Shown one piece after another: positions 44,908-53,284 of a stretch of DNA of 64,000 nt. The stretch is from Bacillus infantis NRRL B-14911 (lineage in GTDB: Bacteria; Bacillota; Bacilli; Bacillales; Cytobacillaceae). Under the pieces are notes generated by a model. It worked only from the letters and a program-made list of their open reading frames with translations. It searched no databases and was not told where the DNA came from. How positions within the stretch are numbered: the first letter of the stretch is position 1; each line of letters opens with the position of its first letter. The position numbers and the translations under genes were made by a program. The stretch spans positions 2,442,501-2,506,500 of the forward strand of contig NC_022524.1 in the NCBI RefSeq assembly GCF_000473245.1, in the 5' to 3' direction.

Positions 44908-45084
44908 ATGGCAAAAGAGGGAGATACAATCAGATTTAAAAGGCATGACCTTACCATTACCGGAACGGTTGTGAAGGTTAAAGAAGAAAGCGTTCTTGTC
45001 CAAATAAGCGATGAGGATGCACTGCTGTTAAAAATTGATACACCAATAACGGTTGTATCGCATAAAAATTACAAGATTGTCTGA
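44908..45084 (+). CDS. ykvS: YkvS family small protein (DUF2187)
   Basis: The 58-residue protein matches the YkvS family: an N-terminal GDTIRFKRHDLTITGTVVKV strand pair and the C-terminal VSHKNYKIV that ends the B. subtilis protein in nearly the same words. It should fold as a small beta-barrel. Its function is not known. The ATG follows AAGGGGTCACACAT. The promoter carries TetR-type palindromes, so it may be controlled by the divergent regulator. Confidence 0.8.
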   Translation: MAKEGDTIRFKRHDLTITGTVVKVKEESVLVQISDEDALLLKIDTPITVVSHKNYKIV

Positions 45085-45255
45085 AAGCGTGATATGTATA
45101 ATGGCGGCCGAAGATATTAATAGAAAAAAAGCTGCTGAGTTTATTTGCTTTTACATGAAAAAATACGCAGGATTTAAGCTATAAAGGTAGAATTGATTTA
45201 TATGTTTAATCATTCTGCCAATTGATCAAAATTCATACCCTGGGAGGATTCTGGC

Positions 45256-45411
45256 ATGGAAATCAGCAAAGACTCAAAGAAATTAGCGGTAGATTCACCT
45301 GTTTTGCTAAAAGGGATTGTAAAGGCTATTTACAAAGATACCGTTCATATCCAGATCGGCGGCAAAATCATTGCTCTGCCAGCTTCCAATATGCCCGCCG
45401 CTTCCTCTTAA
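45256..45411 (+). CDS. Small beta-rich protein (51 aa)
   Basis: An ATG after GGGAGGATTCTGGC opens a 51-codon frame followed directly by a terminator. The sequence LLKGIVKAIYKDTVHIQIGG recalls the GTVVKV...VLVQIS strand pair of the YkvS-like protein just upstream, so the two may be distant relatives. No known family was recognised. Confidence 0.6.
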   Translation: MEISKDSKKLAVDSPVLLKGIVKAIYKDTVHIQIGGKIIALPASNMPAASS

Positions 45412-45415
45412 CCTG

Positions 45416-45439
45416 CAGCCTGATGAAGGCTGTTTTTTA
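45416..45439 (+). terminator. Terminator of the 51-aa gene
   Basis: CAGCCT pairs with AGGCTG around GATGA and is followed by six T, five bases after the stop codon. Confidence 0.85.
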
Positions 45440-45465
45440 TACTCACATAGGAATTTTCACCTTGT

Positions 45466-45493
45466 AAAAGGAGCCGGTATACCGGCTCCTTTT
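45466..45493. terminator. Terminator after the oligopeptide-binding protein gene
   Basis: AAAAGGAGCCGG pairs with CCGGCTCCTTTT, a 12-bp perfect stem usable from both strands, nine bases after the stop of the minus-strand gene. Confidence 0.9.
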
Positions 45494-45501
45494 GTGCAGA
45501 C

Positions 45502-47124
45502 TTATTCAGAAACCTTTTCAGCATATCTGAAATCCGGATTATTGAGCGGGCTGAACCGGATTCCCTTAATATTTTCTTTTACAACCGCATTCTGAGAAGA
45601 AAAGTAGATTGGGATGATCGGCATCTCATCCATCAGGACAGATTCAGCCTGATGCAGCAGTTCAAATCGCTTTGCTTCGTCCTGCTCTGTCAGTGACTGG
45701 TCAAGCAGCTTGTCAAATTCAGGATTGGACCAGTTTGTAAAGTTGCTGGAACTGCCTGAGCTGTACAGATCCAGAACAGGGTACGGATCCAGGAAGTCCC
45801 CTACCCAGCCCATGCGCGCCGCCTGGAAGTTTTTCTGCTTGAAAGTATCTATGAATGTTTTCCATTCCTGGTTCTCCAGCTTCACTTCAACCCCAAGGTT
45901 CACCTTGAACATTTCCTGCAGAGCTTCGGCAATCTTCTTGTGGTTTCCTTCTGAATTATATTTCAGGGTTACAGAAGGAAGCTCCTTCCAGCCTTCTTCC
46001 TTCATTCCTTCTGCAAGCAATTCTTTTGCTTCGTCCGCATCAAAAGAGTAGTAAGGTTTCTTCTCATCCCGGAAGTCCTTCCCTGACGGCCCTTCCACAC
46101 CGTAGCCCACATAGCCGTAGGCTGGCTCTTCGCCGCCTTTAGAAATGTTTTTTGTGATAGCTTCACGGTCGATTGCCAGGCTGAAAGCTTTGCGGATTTT
46201 ACTGTTATTGAAAGGCTCTTCATTTACATTGAATGTATATGTATAGACACTGAATTGCGGAGAGTTGATAAATTCCTTGCCCCCCTTTTCGATATCTATC
46301 GCATCGGCGGCAAGATTCTTGATCAAATCAATATCGCCTGATTTATACATCTGATATTCGGTGTTGGCATCAGCCACCATTTTAAAGTTTACGGATTCAA
46401 TAGTAATATCTTTACTGTTCCAGTATTGGCTGTTCTTTTTCAGAGTAAGAAGATTATTATGTTCCCATTTGCCGAGTGTATAAGCGCCATTGGTCACAAT
46501 GGTTTCCGGCCCTGCAGCCCAGTTTTCGTCTGCTTCGACTGTTTTCTGGTTCACCGGCATGAAGCCCTGTCCCATCAGTACTTTCGGAAAGAACTTGATC
46601 GGGGTGTCCAGCTCCACCTTCAGGGTATGATCGTCTTCTGCAGTAATTCCTACATCTTCCACAGAACCATTTTCCCTGTTATATTCTTCAGCCCCTTTTA
46701 TGTAAAAAAAGCTAGAAGGATCATAGGCGCCTGTTTCAGGATTCAGGACCCTTTTCCATGCAAACTCAAAATCCTTTGCTGTCAGCGGATCTCCATTGGA
46801 CCACTTCTGCCCGTCCCTGATTGTGAAGGTATATATTTTACCGTCTTCTGAAACATCAACCTTGCTGGCTGCCCCTTCCACTGCATTTCCGTCTTTATCA
46901 TAGCGGTATAAGCCTTCATATAAGTTATCGATCACCCAGAAGGAAGTTGTATCAGATGCAAAAGCAGGATCAAGGGTATACGGCTCCCCTCCAAGATTGG
47001 CATTCAATACTTGTTCAACGTCATTTTCTCCGGATGCTGATCCTTCTTCACCATTGCTGCACCCTGCAAGAACAGCCAGCGCAAACAGCAGGATGGCCAG
47101 CGATACCAGTGATAATTTTTTCAT
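45502..47124 (-). CDS. Oligopeptide-binding lipoprotein (OppA-like), SAM-riboswitch controlled
   Basis: The 540-residue protein is a cluster C substrate-binding protein (SBP_bac_5). It has a lipoprotein signal peptide with lipobox LAGC (cysteine 21), the family stretch KWSNGDPLTAKDFEFAWKR near residue 106, and the C-terminal region of peptide-binding proteins. It is anchored outside the membrane and delivers oligopeptides to an ABC permease, but no permease or ATPase genes are adjacent. Two S-box riboswitches in its leader indicate that it is made when SAM is low, so methionine-containing peptides or a related sulfur source are the likely ligand (inference). The ATG follows AAAAGGAGGATAAAATT. 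Confidence 0.9.
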   Translation of the reverse strand: MKKLSLVSLAILLFALAVLAGCSNGEEGSASGENDVEQVLNANLGGEPYTLDPAFASDTTSFWVIDNLYEGLYRYDKDGNAVEGAASKVDVSEDGKIYTFTIRDGQKWSNGDPLTAKDFEFAWKRVLNPETGAYDPSSFFYIKGAEEYNRENGSVEDVGITAEDDHTLKVELDTPIKFFPKVLMGQGFMPVNQKTVEADENWAAGPETIVTNGAYTLGKWEHNNLLTLKKNSQYWNSKDITIESVNFKMVADANTEYQMYKSGDIDLIKNLAADAIDIEKGGKEFINSPQFSVYTYTFNVNEEPFNNSKIRKAFSLAIDREAITKNISKGGEEPAYGYVGYGVEGPSGKDFRDEKKPYYSFDADEAKELLAEGMKEEGWKELPSVTLKYNSEGNHKKIAEALQEMFKVNLGVEVKLENQEWKTFIDTFKQKNFQAARMGWVGDFLDPYPVLDLYSSGSSSNFTNWSNPEFDKLLDQSLTEQDEAKRFELLHQAESVLMDEMPIIPIYFSSQNAVVKENIKGIRFSPLNNPDFRYAEKVSE

Positions 47125-47252
47125 AATTTTATCCTCCTTTTATTTTAGCGCTCTAAATCGATTTATCATATTAAAATACTAAGATTTAAATTAGCAATCC
47201 CCCCGTCCTTTATGGCTTATTCCGAAAATATCCTTTACTTCTTTACCATACT

Positions 47253-47283
47253 AAAAAACCTCCCGGCAAAGACAGCTGAGAGG
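47253..47283 (-). terminator. Terminator of downstream S-box riboswitch
   Basis: On the minus strand CCTCTC pairs with GGGAGG (one G-T pair) around a loop of about 19 bases and is followed by TTTTTT, 130 bases before the lipoprotein start. Confidence 0.75.
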
Positions 47284-47294
47284 AATGGTCTCTG

Positions 47295-47388
47295 CTTATC
47301 TTTCCGGTATACCGGTGGAATTGGCACAGTGTCAACAGACCTGCTGCCGAGGCTTCATCGGGCCAGTCCCTCCGCCTCTCTGGATAAG
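47295..47388 (-). promoter_or_regulatory. SAM-I (S-box) riboswitch, second of a tandem pair
   Basis: P1 arms CTTATC (47383-47388) and GATAAG (47295-47300) enclose GAGGCGGAGGGACTGGCCCG, a GATGAAGCCTCGGCAGC segment and GTGCCAATTCC. This copy keeps the core consensus very well. Its own terminator follows at 47253-47283, so it is a complete switch. Confidence 0.95.
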
Positions 47389-47414
47389 TGATATAGTTTT
47401 TTAGCTGGCAGAAA

Positions 47415-47445
47415 TAAAAAAGCCCCTTCTGCAGATAGAAGAGGA
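47415..47445 (-). terminator. Terminator of upstream S-box riboswitch
   Basis: On the minus strand CCTCTTCT pairs with AGAAGGGG (one G-T pair) around ATCTGC, followed by seven T. Confidence 0.85.
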
Positions 47446-47469
47446 CAGTATGTATGAACAAGATCCCTT

Positions 47470-47569
47470 CTTATCTGCCAGGCCTTTGCCTGATGGATTT
47501 GGCACAGTGTCCGGATGAACCTGCTGCCGAGACTTCTTCGGGCCATACCCCTCCGTCTCTCTTGATAAG
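47470..47569 (-). promoter_or_regulatory. SAM-I (S-box) riboswitch, first of a tandem pair
   Basis: P1 arms CTTATC (47564-47569) and GATAAG (47470-47475) enclose the S-box core. This copy departs from consensus at GGAGGGGTATGGCCC (consensus GGAGGGACTGGCCC) and GAAGAAGTCTCGGCAGC, while keeping the TGG and GCCA segments needed for the pseudoknot and the GTGCCAAATCC strand. SAM affinity may therefore differ from the second copy. A separate terminator follows at 47415-47445. Confidence 0.92.
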
Positions 47570-47601
47570 AAATTATAGATATATAATTTTTCGGTGCACT
47601 A

Positions 47602-47630
47602 AGAATAACCAATTTAGAAAATTTCGTCAA
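47602..47630 (-). promoter_or_regulatory. Promoter of the tandem-riboswitch transcript
   Basis: On the minus strand TTGACG (47625-47630) and TATTCT (47602-47607) are 17 bases apart and lie about 30 bases before the first aptamer. Confidence 0.65.
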
Positions 47631-47766
47631 CAGAAAAGATAAAAGTTCTACTTTTCTATATTTTCAAACAACAGAAGGGCTAAAGACATAATTAGGATAG
47701 TTCCTGCCTTATAATTCCTCCCTAAATTGCAAACACTATTTTCATACTGATTGAAGGAGTCTTCCT

Positions 47767-48780
47767 ATGGACCAGAAAACCCCCCTTACATCGGCAGAAA
47801 TCGCGATGCTCTGGACTACTTATATGAATGACAGCATGTCAAAATGTGTTCTTGGCTATATGATTACCCATGCAACAGAAGCTGAAATTGGCGCTGCCCT
47901 CCAATTTGCCATTGATCTTTCGACCAGCCACCTGCAATACCTGGAACCCCTTTTCAAAGAAGAAAAAATGGCTGTTCCGAATGGCTTCGGCGGAGGCGAT
48001 GTCAATCCTGATGCTCCTAGTCTGTTTTCAGACACCTTCTGCCTGGCATATATCAACCATATGGCAAAAGCGGGAATGCTTGCTTACAGCGGCATGCTTG
48101 CTATGTGCGCCAGAAATGATATAAGGAAATTCTTTACCGAAGGATTGGCAGAAACAGCCTTGCTCTACAATATGACTACAAACCTGATGCTTGAAAAAGG
48201 GATTTACATAAGAGCTCCCTACATCTCGTATCCGCATGAAACGGATTATGTGGATACAAAGAAATATTTAAGCGGCCTGAACCCCTTTGCGACTAAAAGA
48301 CCTTTGAATGCGGTGGAAATTTCTCATCTGACCGTGAATATACAGACAAATTCCATCGGGCTGCAGATTGCCGCAGCTTTTGCACAAACAGCTCGGCTGA
48401 AAGAAGTACAGGAATTTATGCTGAGAGGAAAAGAAATTTCCCAAAAGCATGTTGGCATTTTTACGAAGATTCTGCTGGAAAGCAATATACAGGCTGTAGG
48501 TTCACCTAATATAGCCGTATACGATACAACTAAGCAGGTATTTTCCGATAAGCTGATGATGTTTCATATGTCTTTGTTAAGTGCAACCGGGTCCGGAAAT
48601 TATGCTACAGCAGGCGTTGCAAGCCAGCGTACTGATGTAGCAGCCAGCTATCAGCGGCTAGCCGTTGAGATTGCCCTGTATGCTAAAAGCGGAGCAGACA
48701 TTATGATCAAGCACGGCTGGCTGGAGCAGCCTCCCGGAACGACAGACCGTGATGCATTGGCTAAAAAAGGAACACCCTGA
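47767..48780 (+). CDS. DUF3231 family protein
   Basis: The 337-residue protein consists of two DUF3231 halves of about 160 residues each. They begin with the parallel segments PLTSAEIAMLWTTYMNDSMS and PLNAVEISHLTVNIQTNSIG and contain matching long helices, as in a duplicated ferritin-like or CotF-like four-helix bundle. Members are common in spore formers and some are spore-associated; the biochemical role is unknown. The ATG follows TTGAAGGAGTCTTCCT. It is divergent from the riboswitch-controlled lipoprotein gene. Confidence 0.85.
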   Translation: MDQKTPLTSAEIAMLWTTYMNDSMSKCVLGYMITHATEAEIGAALQFAIDLSTSHLQYLEPLFKEEKMAVPNGFGGGDVNPDAPSLFSDTFCLAYINHMAKAGMLAYSGMLAMCARNDIRKFFTEGLAETALLYNMTTNLMLEKGIYIRAPYISYPHETDYVDTKKYLSGLNPFATKRPLNAVEISHLTVNIQTNSIGLQIAAAFAQTARLKEVQEFMLRGKEISQKHVGIFTKILLESNIQAVGSPNIAVYDTTKQVFSDKLMMFHMSLLSATGSGNYATAGVASQRTDVAASYQRLAVEIALYAKSGADIMIKHGWLEQPPGTTDRDALAKKGTP

Positions 48781-48981
48781 CCCCATCTTTAAAAGCTGGG
48801 GTTTGTGCTGTTCTTTTTTCGTTTGCTTCCATGATTGAATACAACCGGATTATACCAGCAGATAAGCAATTAAGGAACCTGGACAAAATATACCCAAGAC
48901 TCCAGCTGGGAGAAAGTTTTAAGACTGAAAAAGGGACATCAGGCAAATCTAAAAAGGATACCAATGAGAGGAGGGCTTCTC

Positions 48982-49107
48982 ATGACACAGTCTAAAAAGC
49001 AGGAAGAAAGACAGTGGCGGCAGAGAAAAGAAACTCAGCATCCGCATGGTAAGGTTAAATCATTTGATCAGCTGGCTGATGAACCCGGCAAAGGCGGACG
49101 CTCCTGA
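48982..49107 (+). CDS. Small basic protein (41 aa), DUF6254-like
   Basis: An ATG after GAGGAGGGCTTCTC opens a 41-codon frame whose product begins MTQSKKQEERQWRQRKETQH and continues PHGKVKSFDQLADEP. It is strongly charged, without membrane segment, and looks like the small Bacillaceae proteins grouped as DUF6254. Function is unknown. A strong terminator follows immediately. Confidence 0.72.
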   Translation: MTQSKKQEERQWRQRKETQHPHGKVKSFDQLADEPGKGGRS

Positions 49108-49110
49108 AAG

Positions 49111-49145
49111 AAAGGGTCCGGGACATAGTCCCGGGCCTTTATTTA
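49111..49145 (+). terminator. Terminator of the 41-aa gene
   Basis: AAAGGGTCCGGGAC pairs with GTCCCGGGCCTTT (one mismatch region) around ATA, followed by a T-rich tract, directly after the stop codon. Confidence 0.85.
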
Positions 49146-49173
49146 GACTTTACATTTCCTTTCTGGCGCTGAA

Positions 49174-49293
49174 GTTGCTAATAAACTGGGAAAGATGCTA
49201 GTAAAATCGAAAAGTTGCTAATATATGGTTTAAGTTGCTAATAAACTGAAAAAGTTGCTAATAAATCCCAAAACTTGCTAATAACGCCCTTTT
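49174..49293. repeat. Six-unit tandem array with exact 20-bp period
   Basis: Units start at 49174, 49194, 49214, 49234, 49254 and 49274. The first half of each unit is conserved, GTTGCTAATAAA with one to three changes, while the last eight bases vary freely (for example CTGGGAAA, TCGAAAA, TCCCAAAA). The array lies between a terminator and the convergent kinase gene. There is no coding frame and no spacer-repeat structure of CRISPR type. Confidence 0.95.
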
Positions 49294-49339
49294 CTCTTGA
49301 TAGCCTGTGCTGTAACTGGCTATTGGGAGCAAACCTGAT

Positions 49340-50242
49340 CTATAACTGCTGCCATTCACACCGCCTTTCATAAATCCAGACAAGCATTTCAGCATTCAAG
49401 CTGAACAATTCCTTATCTCTTGAAAAATAAGCCATAAAGATCAGCTGGATGCAGAGCAGCATCTCCCCAAAATACTTCTTTTCAAGAGCCGTCAGACCGA
49501 TTGTTTCATCATAGTACTTGAAAAGCATTTTTGAAAACAGCACCCACTGTTCCCTTTTTTCTTCATCACCAAAGATTTCGCATAATACACTGGTCGCACA
49601 ATAGCAAATATCAAAAATTCGGTGGTTTACTTCAGCGATTTCAAAATCGATCATGCCTGAAAACCTGCCTTCATCAAAAAGAATGTTATAAAAATGTGCA
49701 TCGCGATGAATCAGCTGCCTGGGAAGTGTGTCAGACATACTTCTGACAGCCGGCTCTACAGCAGCAATAATCTCTCTGATAGAATCCCCCCTTGCTAATG
49801 GGCTTTTCACCACCTCAGGGACAGCAAAACCATAGACAGTTTTATAAAGTTCCTTCTCCGGATAGCCAAGTTCGATTTCTTTCATTTCAGCATGAAAAGC
49901 CGCAATGGATGATGCCAGCAGCTGTGGTGCTTTTTCAGATATCAGTACTTCGTCAGCCTTGAAGTTTTCCCCTTTGCAATAGTTGTAAAGGCTGTATTCC
50001 TTGCCGCTATGAGTAAAGGATCGAGACCCATCTAATGCAAATAACAGCTGCTGGGCGGGTAGCCCTTTATCCTTTAAAATCCGGAGCAGCTCCCCTTCTC
50101 TCTCCAGATCATGACCGTTCGTCTTTTTGAGAATATAACGCATCCCGTCTTCAGAATTTAAAAGCGAAACACGGCCAGTCAGCTTCTCTTCCTTGCTTAT
50201 TTTGAACTTATATTTGCTTTCCACAGCAGAAATTCTGTTCAT
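49340..50242 (-). CDS. Aminoglycoside phosphotransferase-family kinase (CotS-like)
   Basis: The 300-residue protein has the APH fold: an N-lobe with MRYILKK lysine, and the catalytic segment RQLIHRDAHFYNILFDEGRF near residue 187 followed by MIDFEIAEVNHRIFDI. This HxDxxxxN ... DxE pattern phosphorylates a small molecule or acts on spore coat in the CotS/YutH relatives of Bacillus. The substrate is unknown. I chose the ATG at 50242 after GGAAGTGGAACC; the open frame continues 45 codons upstream without support. It is divergent from the KinB-like gene. Confidence 0.82.
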   Translation of the reverse strand: MNRISAVESKYKFKISKEEKLTGRVSLLNSEDGMRYILKKTNGHDLEREGELLRILKDKGLPAQQLLFALDGSRSFTHSGKEYSLYNYCKGENFKADEVLISEKAPQLLASSIAAFHAEMKEIELGYPEKELYKTVYGFAVPEVVKSPLARGDSIREIIAAVEPAVRSMSDTLPRQLIHRDAHFYNILFDEGRFSGMIDFEIAEVNHRIFDICYCATSVLCEIFGDEEKREQWVLFSKMLFKYYDETIGLTALEKKYFGEMLLCIQLIFMAYFSRDKELFSLNAEMLVWIYERRCEWQQL

Positions 50243-50412
50243 TGGTTCCACTTCCATTATCGTTTTCTGAAATATATACAAATAAGGCCAAGGGTTTTCC
50301 TGCAAAAAATCAGGAATTTTGTACAATTTCCCCGCAGACAAGGATATGCGAGTATAATAAGGGTGGCAGTTTGCCACGCTTTCTTATCCAAGTCATTTTT
50401 GGGGGATCACAT

Positions 50413-51678
50413 TTGATTACTTTGCTAAAAACGCTTTTAATAAACATGACGATATTATTCTCATTCACCTTTAATGCAAATTTATTTTTTCCTTTTCAAG
50501 TAAAGGAGCTGCTTTCCTTTAAGCACAAGCTTACTTACGGGCTGATTGGATCTTTGGGAGCAGTCTTTTGCATGCTGTATCCTATTGAGACACTTGGAGA
50601 CACTCACTTCGATTTCAGGATGATCGCGATACTGATCATTTCTCTCTATGCCGGGCCTATACCAGGCCTGATCGTTGTACTTGTCGTCTCGCTGATCAGA
50701 ATGGCCATTGGCGGTCCATTTATGATTACCGGTGTTGTGGTATCATTGCTTGCTATGCTGGTCGGGCTCGCTTTCCGGAAGAAATATATTGAAACTTCAT
50801 ATAAATTGATCATAAGCTCTGCAGCATTTGCAGTTTATGCAATCCTATATATCCTGGTCATTTACTTCAATATAAGATTTTTGGATTTATCTTTTTATCT
50901 CATGTACTTTACTGCTTTTTATATTACTTTCAGCAGTATTATACTGATTATCGAGAAACTCATTAAGACGAATAAGCAGATAGAAGAGGTTGTGTATCTG
51001 GACAAGCTGACGATGGTCGGACAGATGGCTGCTGCCATTGCCCACGAAATCCGGAACCCGCTTACAACAGTCAGGGGATTCATCCAGTATTTGAGCGAAA
51101 AGACGACAGATGATCAGGTTAAATCCTTTTCTCCACTCATATTGGAGGAATTGGACAGAACCAATAAGATCATCACTGATTATTTAAAAATCGCCAAGCC
51201 GGAACAATTCAATCTGACTGTCATGAATCTCGAAAAAGTCGTCAGGGATAGTGTGGACTTGCTCCGTCCGCTGGCGAATTACATTGATACGTCGATACTT
51301 TTTGAGGAACAGGGGCATCATTTTGTCCGCGGTGATGAGCACCATCTGAAGCAGGCCATCATGAATGTAATCAAAAATGCCATAGAATCTACAGAGAAAG
51401 ACGGGCAGATTCAGATCACCATCCAGCCCAATCAGCTTTCGAACACGGTATCCCTTAAGGTTATTGACAATGGAATCGGCATGACAGAGGAACAGCTGAA
51501 AAAGATAGGTCTTCCTTTCTACACAACAAAATCAAAAGGAACGGGGCTTGGCAGCATGGTGACAAATAAGATCATCAGGGAGATGGATGGGAGGATAGAG
51601 TATGAAAGTGAAGTGAACAGGGGCACAGCGGTTACGATCATCCTGCCGCTTCAGCTTATTCCTGATAGAACAAAATAA
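50413..51678 (+). CDS. Sensor histidine kinase, KinB-like
   Basis: The 421-residue kinase has an N-terminal membrane part with five or six segments (about residues 5-190) like the 5TM receptor domain of LytS, then a HisKA domain with AAAIAHEIRNPLTTVRGF (phosphorylated histidine near 216) and a HATPase with NVIKNAIEST, DNGIGMTEEQL and GTGLGSMVTNKI. Size and layout match the sporulation kinase KinB of B. subtilis, which feeds the Spo0A phosphorelay. There is no response regulator or kapB next to it. Start is a TTG after TTGGGGGATCACAT. Confidence 0.85.
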   Translation: MITLLKTLLINMTILFSFTFNANLFFPFQVKELLSFKHKLTYGLIGSLGAVFCMLYPIETLGDTHFDFRMIAILIISLYAGPIPGLIVVLVVSLIRMAIGGPFMITGVVVSLLAMLVGLAFRKKYIETSYKLIISSAAFAVYAILYILVIYFNIRFLDLSFYLMYFTAFYITFSSIILIIEKLIKTNKQIEEVVYLDKLTMVGQMAAAIAHEIRNPLTTVRGFIQYLSEKTTDDQVKSFSPLILEELDRTNKIITDYLKIAKPEQFNLTVMNLEKVVRDSVDLLRPLANYIDTSILFEEQGHHFVRGDEHHLKQAIMNVIKNAIESTEKDGQIQITIQPNQLSNTVSLKVIDNGIGMTEEQLKKIGLPFYTTKSKGTGLGSMVTNKIIREMDGRIEYESEVNRGTAVTIILPLQLIPDRTK

Positions 51679-51755
51679 TGTGTCTATTAAGCCACATATG
51701 GTACAGGGGAAAAATAACGTGTATAGTTAAGAAAGAATCCATAAACAGGAGATTT

Positions 51756-52079
51756 ATGATGCTGAATAACTTGTATGATCCGGATTTTATCCGTTTTTGT
51801 GAAACAGCCACCCCTCTTGAAATGGTCACAAGGCTTACAGGAGGAAAAGTGCGCGGACTGGAAAACCTGGCACTCAGGTCCCTGAACAACCGGAGACAGC
51901 TGCCGAAGGTAGTTGTCAATGTCCTGCTTGTTTATTTTTATGACTCATATGCCCATCAGGTATACGACCGTAACAGCCTGGCACGGCTTTATGATTACTG
52001 GGCGACAAAGAATGTCCGCTCCTTTGCTGCGGCTCGCGATATGGCTTCTATAGATATCAGGTCAATCATTAATAATTAG
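51756..52079 (+). CDS. DnaD-domain-like protein
   Basis: The 107-residue protein shows the pattern of the C-terminal DnaD/DnaB-like domain (DnaB_2): helices around DFIRFCETATPLEMVTRLTG, then LPKVVVNVLLVYFYDSY and YDYWATKNVRSFAAARDMAS. Full DnaD-like replication proteins have an extra N-terminal winged helix that is absent here, so this is a stand-alone domain. Its function is unclear. The ATG follows ACAGGAGATTT; it begins 77 bases after the kinase gene and ends in a terminator. Confidence 0.72.
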   Translation: MMLNNLYDPDFIRFCETATPLEMVTRLTGGKVRGLENLALRSLNNRRQLPKVVVNVLLVYFYDSYAHQVYDRNSLARLYDYWATKNVRSFAAARDMASIDIRSIINN

Positions 52080-52080
52080 A

Positions 52081-52110
52081 AACAGTCTCTTCAGAGGCTG
52101 TTTTTTTTTC
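52081..52110 (+). terminator. Terminator of the DnaD-like gene
   Basis: ACAGTCTC pairs with GAGGCTGT (one G-T pair) around TTCA and is followed by nine T. Confidence 0.88.
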
Positions 52111-52340
52111 TCAGTTCCCTCACTTTCATCCACTTGGCTTCATAAAAAAACTGCTTCTGAACATGCTATTAATAGGTCTTTTTTATATTTTTGGCTCTTT
52201 AAACATTGCTGGTGGTTTGAGGTCATATAGACAGAATTTTTACGGTGTAAAAGCAGGCTTTTTCAGAGCAGAATATCCTGCTGCCTTTCGGTGCGACAAA
52301 CACAGCCGAGCCTTAATTTTAAAGAAGGGAATGAAGAGCG

Positions 52341-52853
52341 ATGGGACGAAATGCTTCAGACAGAAAAGTACTATGGTTCATGTCTATTTTTTCAATCTGC
52401 ATCCTCTTTTTCACCTTAAGGAAACCGCCCATTAAAGATTGGCTTCTTGCATACCTTTTCAATGCGTACACAAATGGGATCATTGATAAATATGTTGTCA
52501 GCAAGAAGCTTGTTTCCTATCCTGTCCGGTTTTTGCCAAAGCTGAGTGATATCAATATACTATTTGACTATCTGTTTTACCCGACAGCCTCCCTGCTTGC
52601 CAACCAGGTGACAAGCAGGGACAAAGGGGTGCTTCTTTTTGTTAAAATGATTGTCATTACTTTTATCATCTTTCGGATAGAATCATGGGCTGAACGGAGA
52701 ACAAAGCTTGTTAAATGGCAGAAAGGATGGACAGGATACCATTCATTTGCTTCACTTACGATCAAGTCGCTTCTGAACCGGTATATTATTGAAACTATTC
52801 GAAAGGTCGACTATAAACAGCAGAGAGCGTTTTTGAATAAAAATAGACATTAA
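52341..52853 (+). CDS. CBO0543 family membrane protein
   Basis: The 170-residue protein has three or four hydrophobic segments and the conserved middle LPKLSDINILFDYLFYPTAS of the CBO0543 family seen in Bacillales and Clostridia. Its C-terminal part is basic (ERRTKLVKWQKGWTGYHSF). No function is established to my knowledge. The ATG follows AAAGAAGGGAATGAAGAGCG. It is a single gene. Confidence 0.78.
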   Translation: MGRNASDRKVLWFMSIFSICILFFTLRKPPIKDWLLAYLFNAYTNGIIDKYVVSKKLVSYPVRFLPKLSDINILFDYLFYPTASLLANQVTSRDKGVLLFVKMIVITFIIFRIESWAERRTKLVKWQKGWTGYHSFASLTIKSLLNRYIIETIRKVDYKQQRAFLNKNRH

Positions 52854-52945
52854 ATTTCAAGATTTCTTACCGGGCAAGGTTTTGAACTTGTCCAGCTGGG
52901 TATTAAAAAAGTGTATGAAATATTAAAGGAGGAGTTGAATCAGCC

Positions 52946-53128
52946 ATGTCCATGATTGAAAACCCATTCAAGGCAGAAACTGATGCAGCCGCCATTCGGT
53001 CAGGTGAAGTGGAGCCCAAGAAATTGGTTATCAGCTTAACAGGTAGCAGTTCTGTCGTCCCTCCTTCTACTAAAGGAACAGCCCCCGAATTCGATATTTT
53101 CGGGACAGGATTGAATGAATACCGCTAA
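52946..53128 (+). CDS. Small hypothetical protein (60 aa)
   Basis: The 60-residue product begins MSMIENPFKAETDAAAIRSG and has a Ser/Pro/Thr-rich middle and no membrane segment. AAAGGAGGAG lies upstream with a rather long gap of 13 bases to the ATG. A terminator follows the stop. I do not recognise the family, but composition and isolation fit a small, possibly sporulation-related protein. Confidence 0.55.
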   Translation: MSMIENPFKAETDAAAIRSGEVEPKKLVISLTGSSSVVPPSTKGTAPEFDIFGTGLNEYR

Positions 53129-53145
53129 TACCCTATTTACCTCCC

Positions 53146-53173
53146 CAGCCTTCAATGAGAAGGCTTTTTTTTT
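53146..53173 (+). terminator. Terminator of the 60-aa gene
   Basis: AGCCTTC pairs with GAAGGCT around AATGA and is followed by eight T. Confidence 0.88.
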
Positions 53174-53284
53174 CGATTATTTTTCTATAAAGAAACGAAA
53201 AATAATAGACGATAAAATTATTATGTAAACAGAAAAAAGGAACAAGCTGCTGCCTGTCCCTCTTTTCTGTTTCAACTCTGCTTA

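Noticed and set aside
49174-49293. CRISPR-like or transposon-end repeats
   Set aside because: Units of 20 bp with only eight variable bases cannot hold spacers, and no transposase or target duplication is seen.
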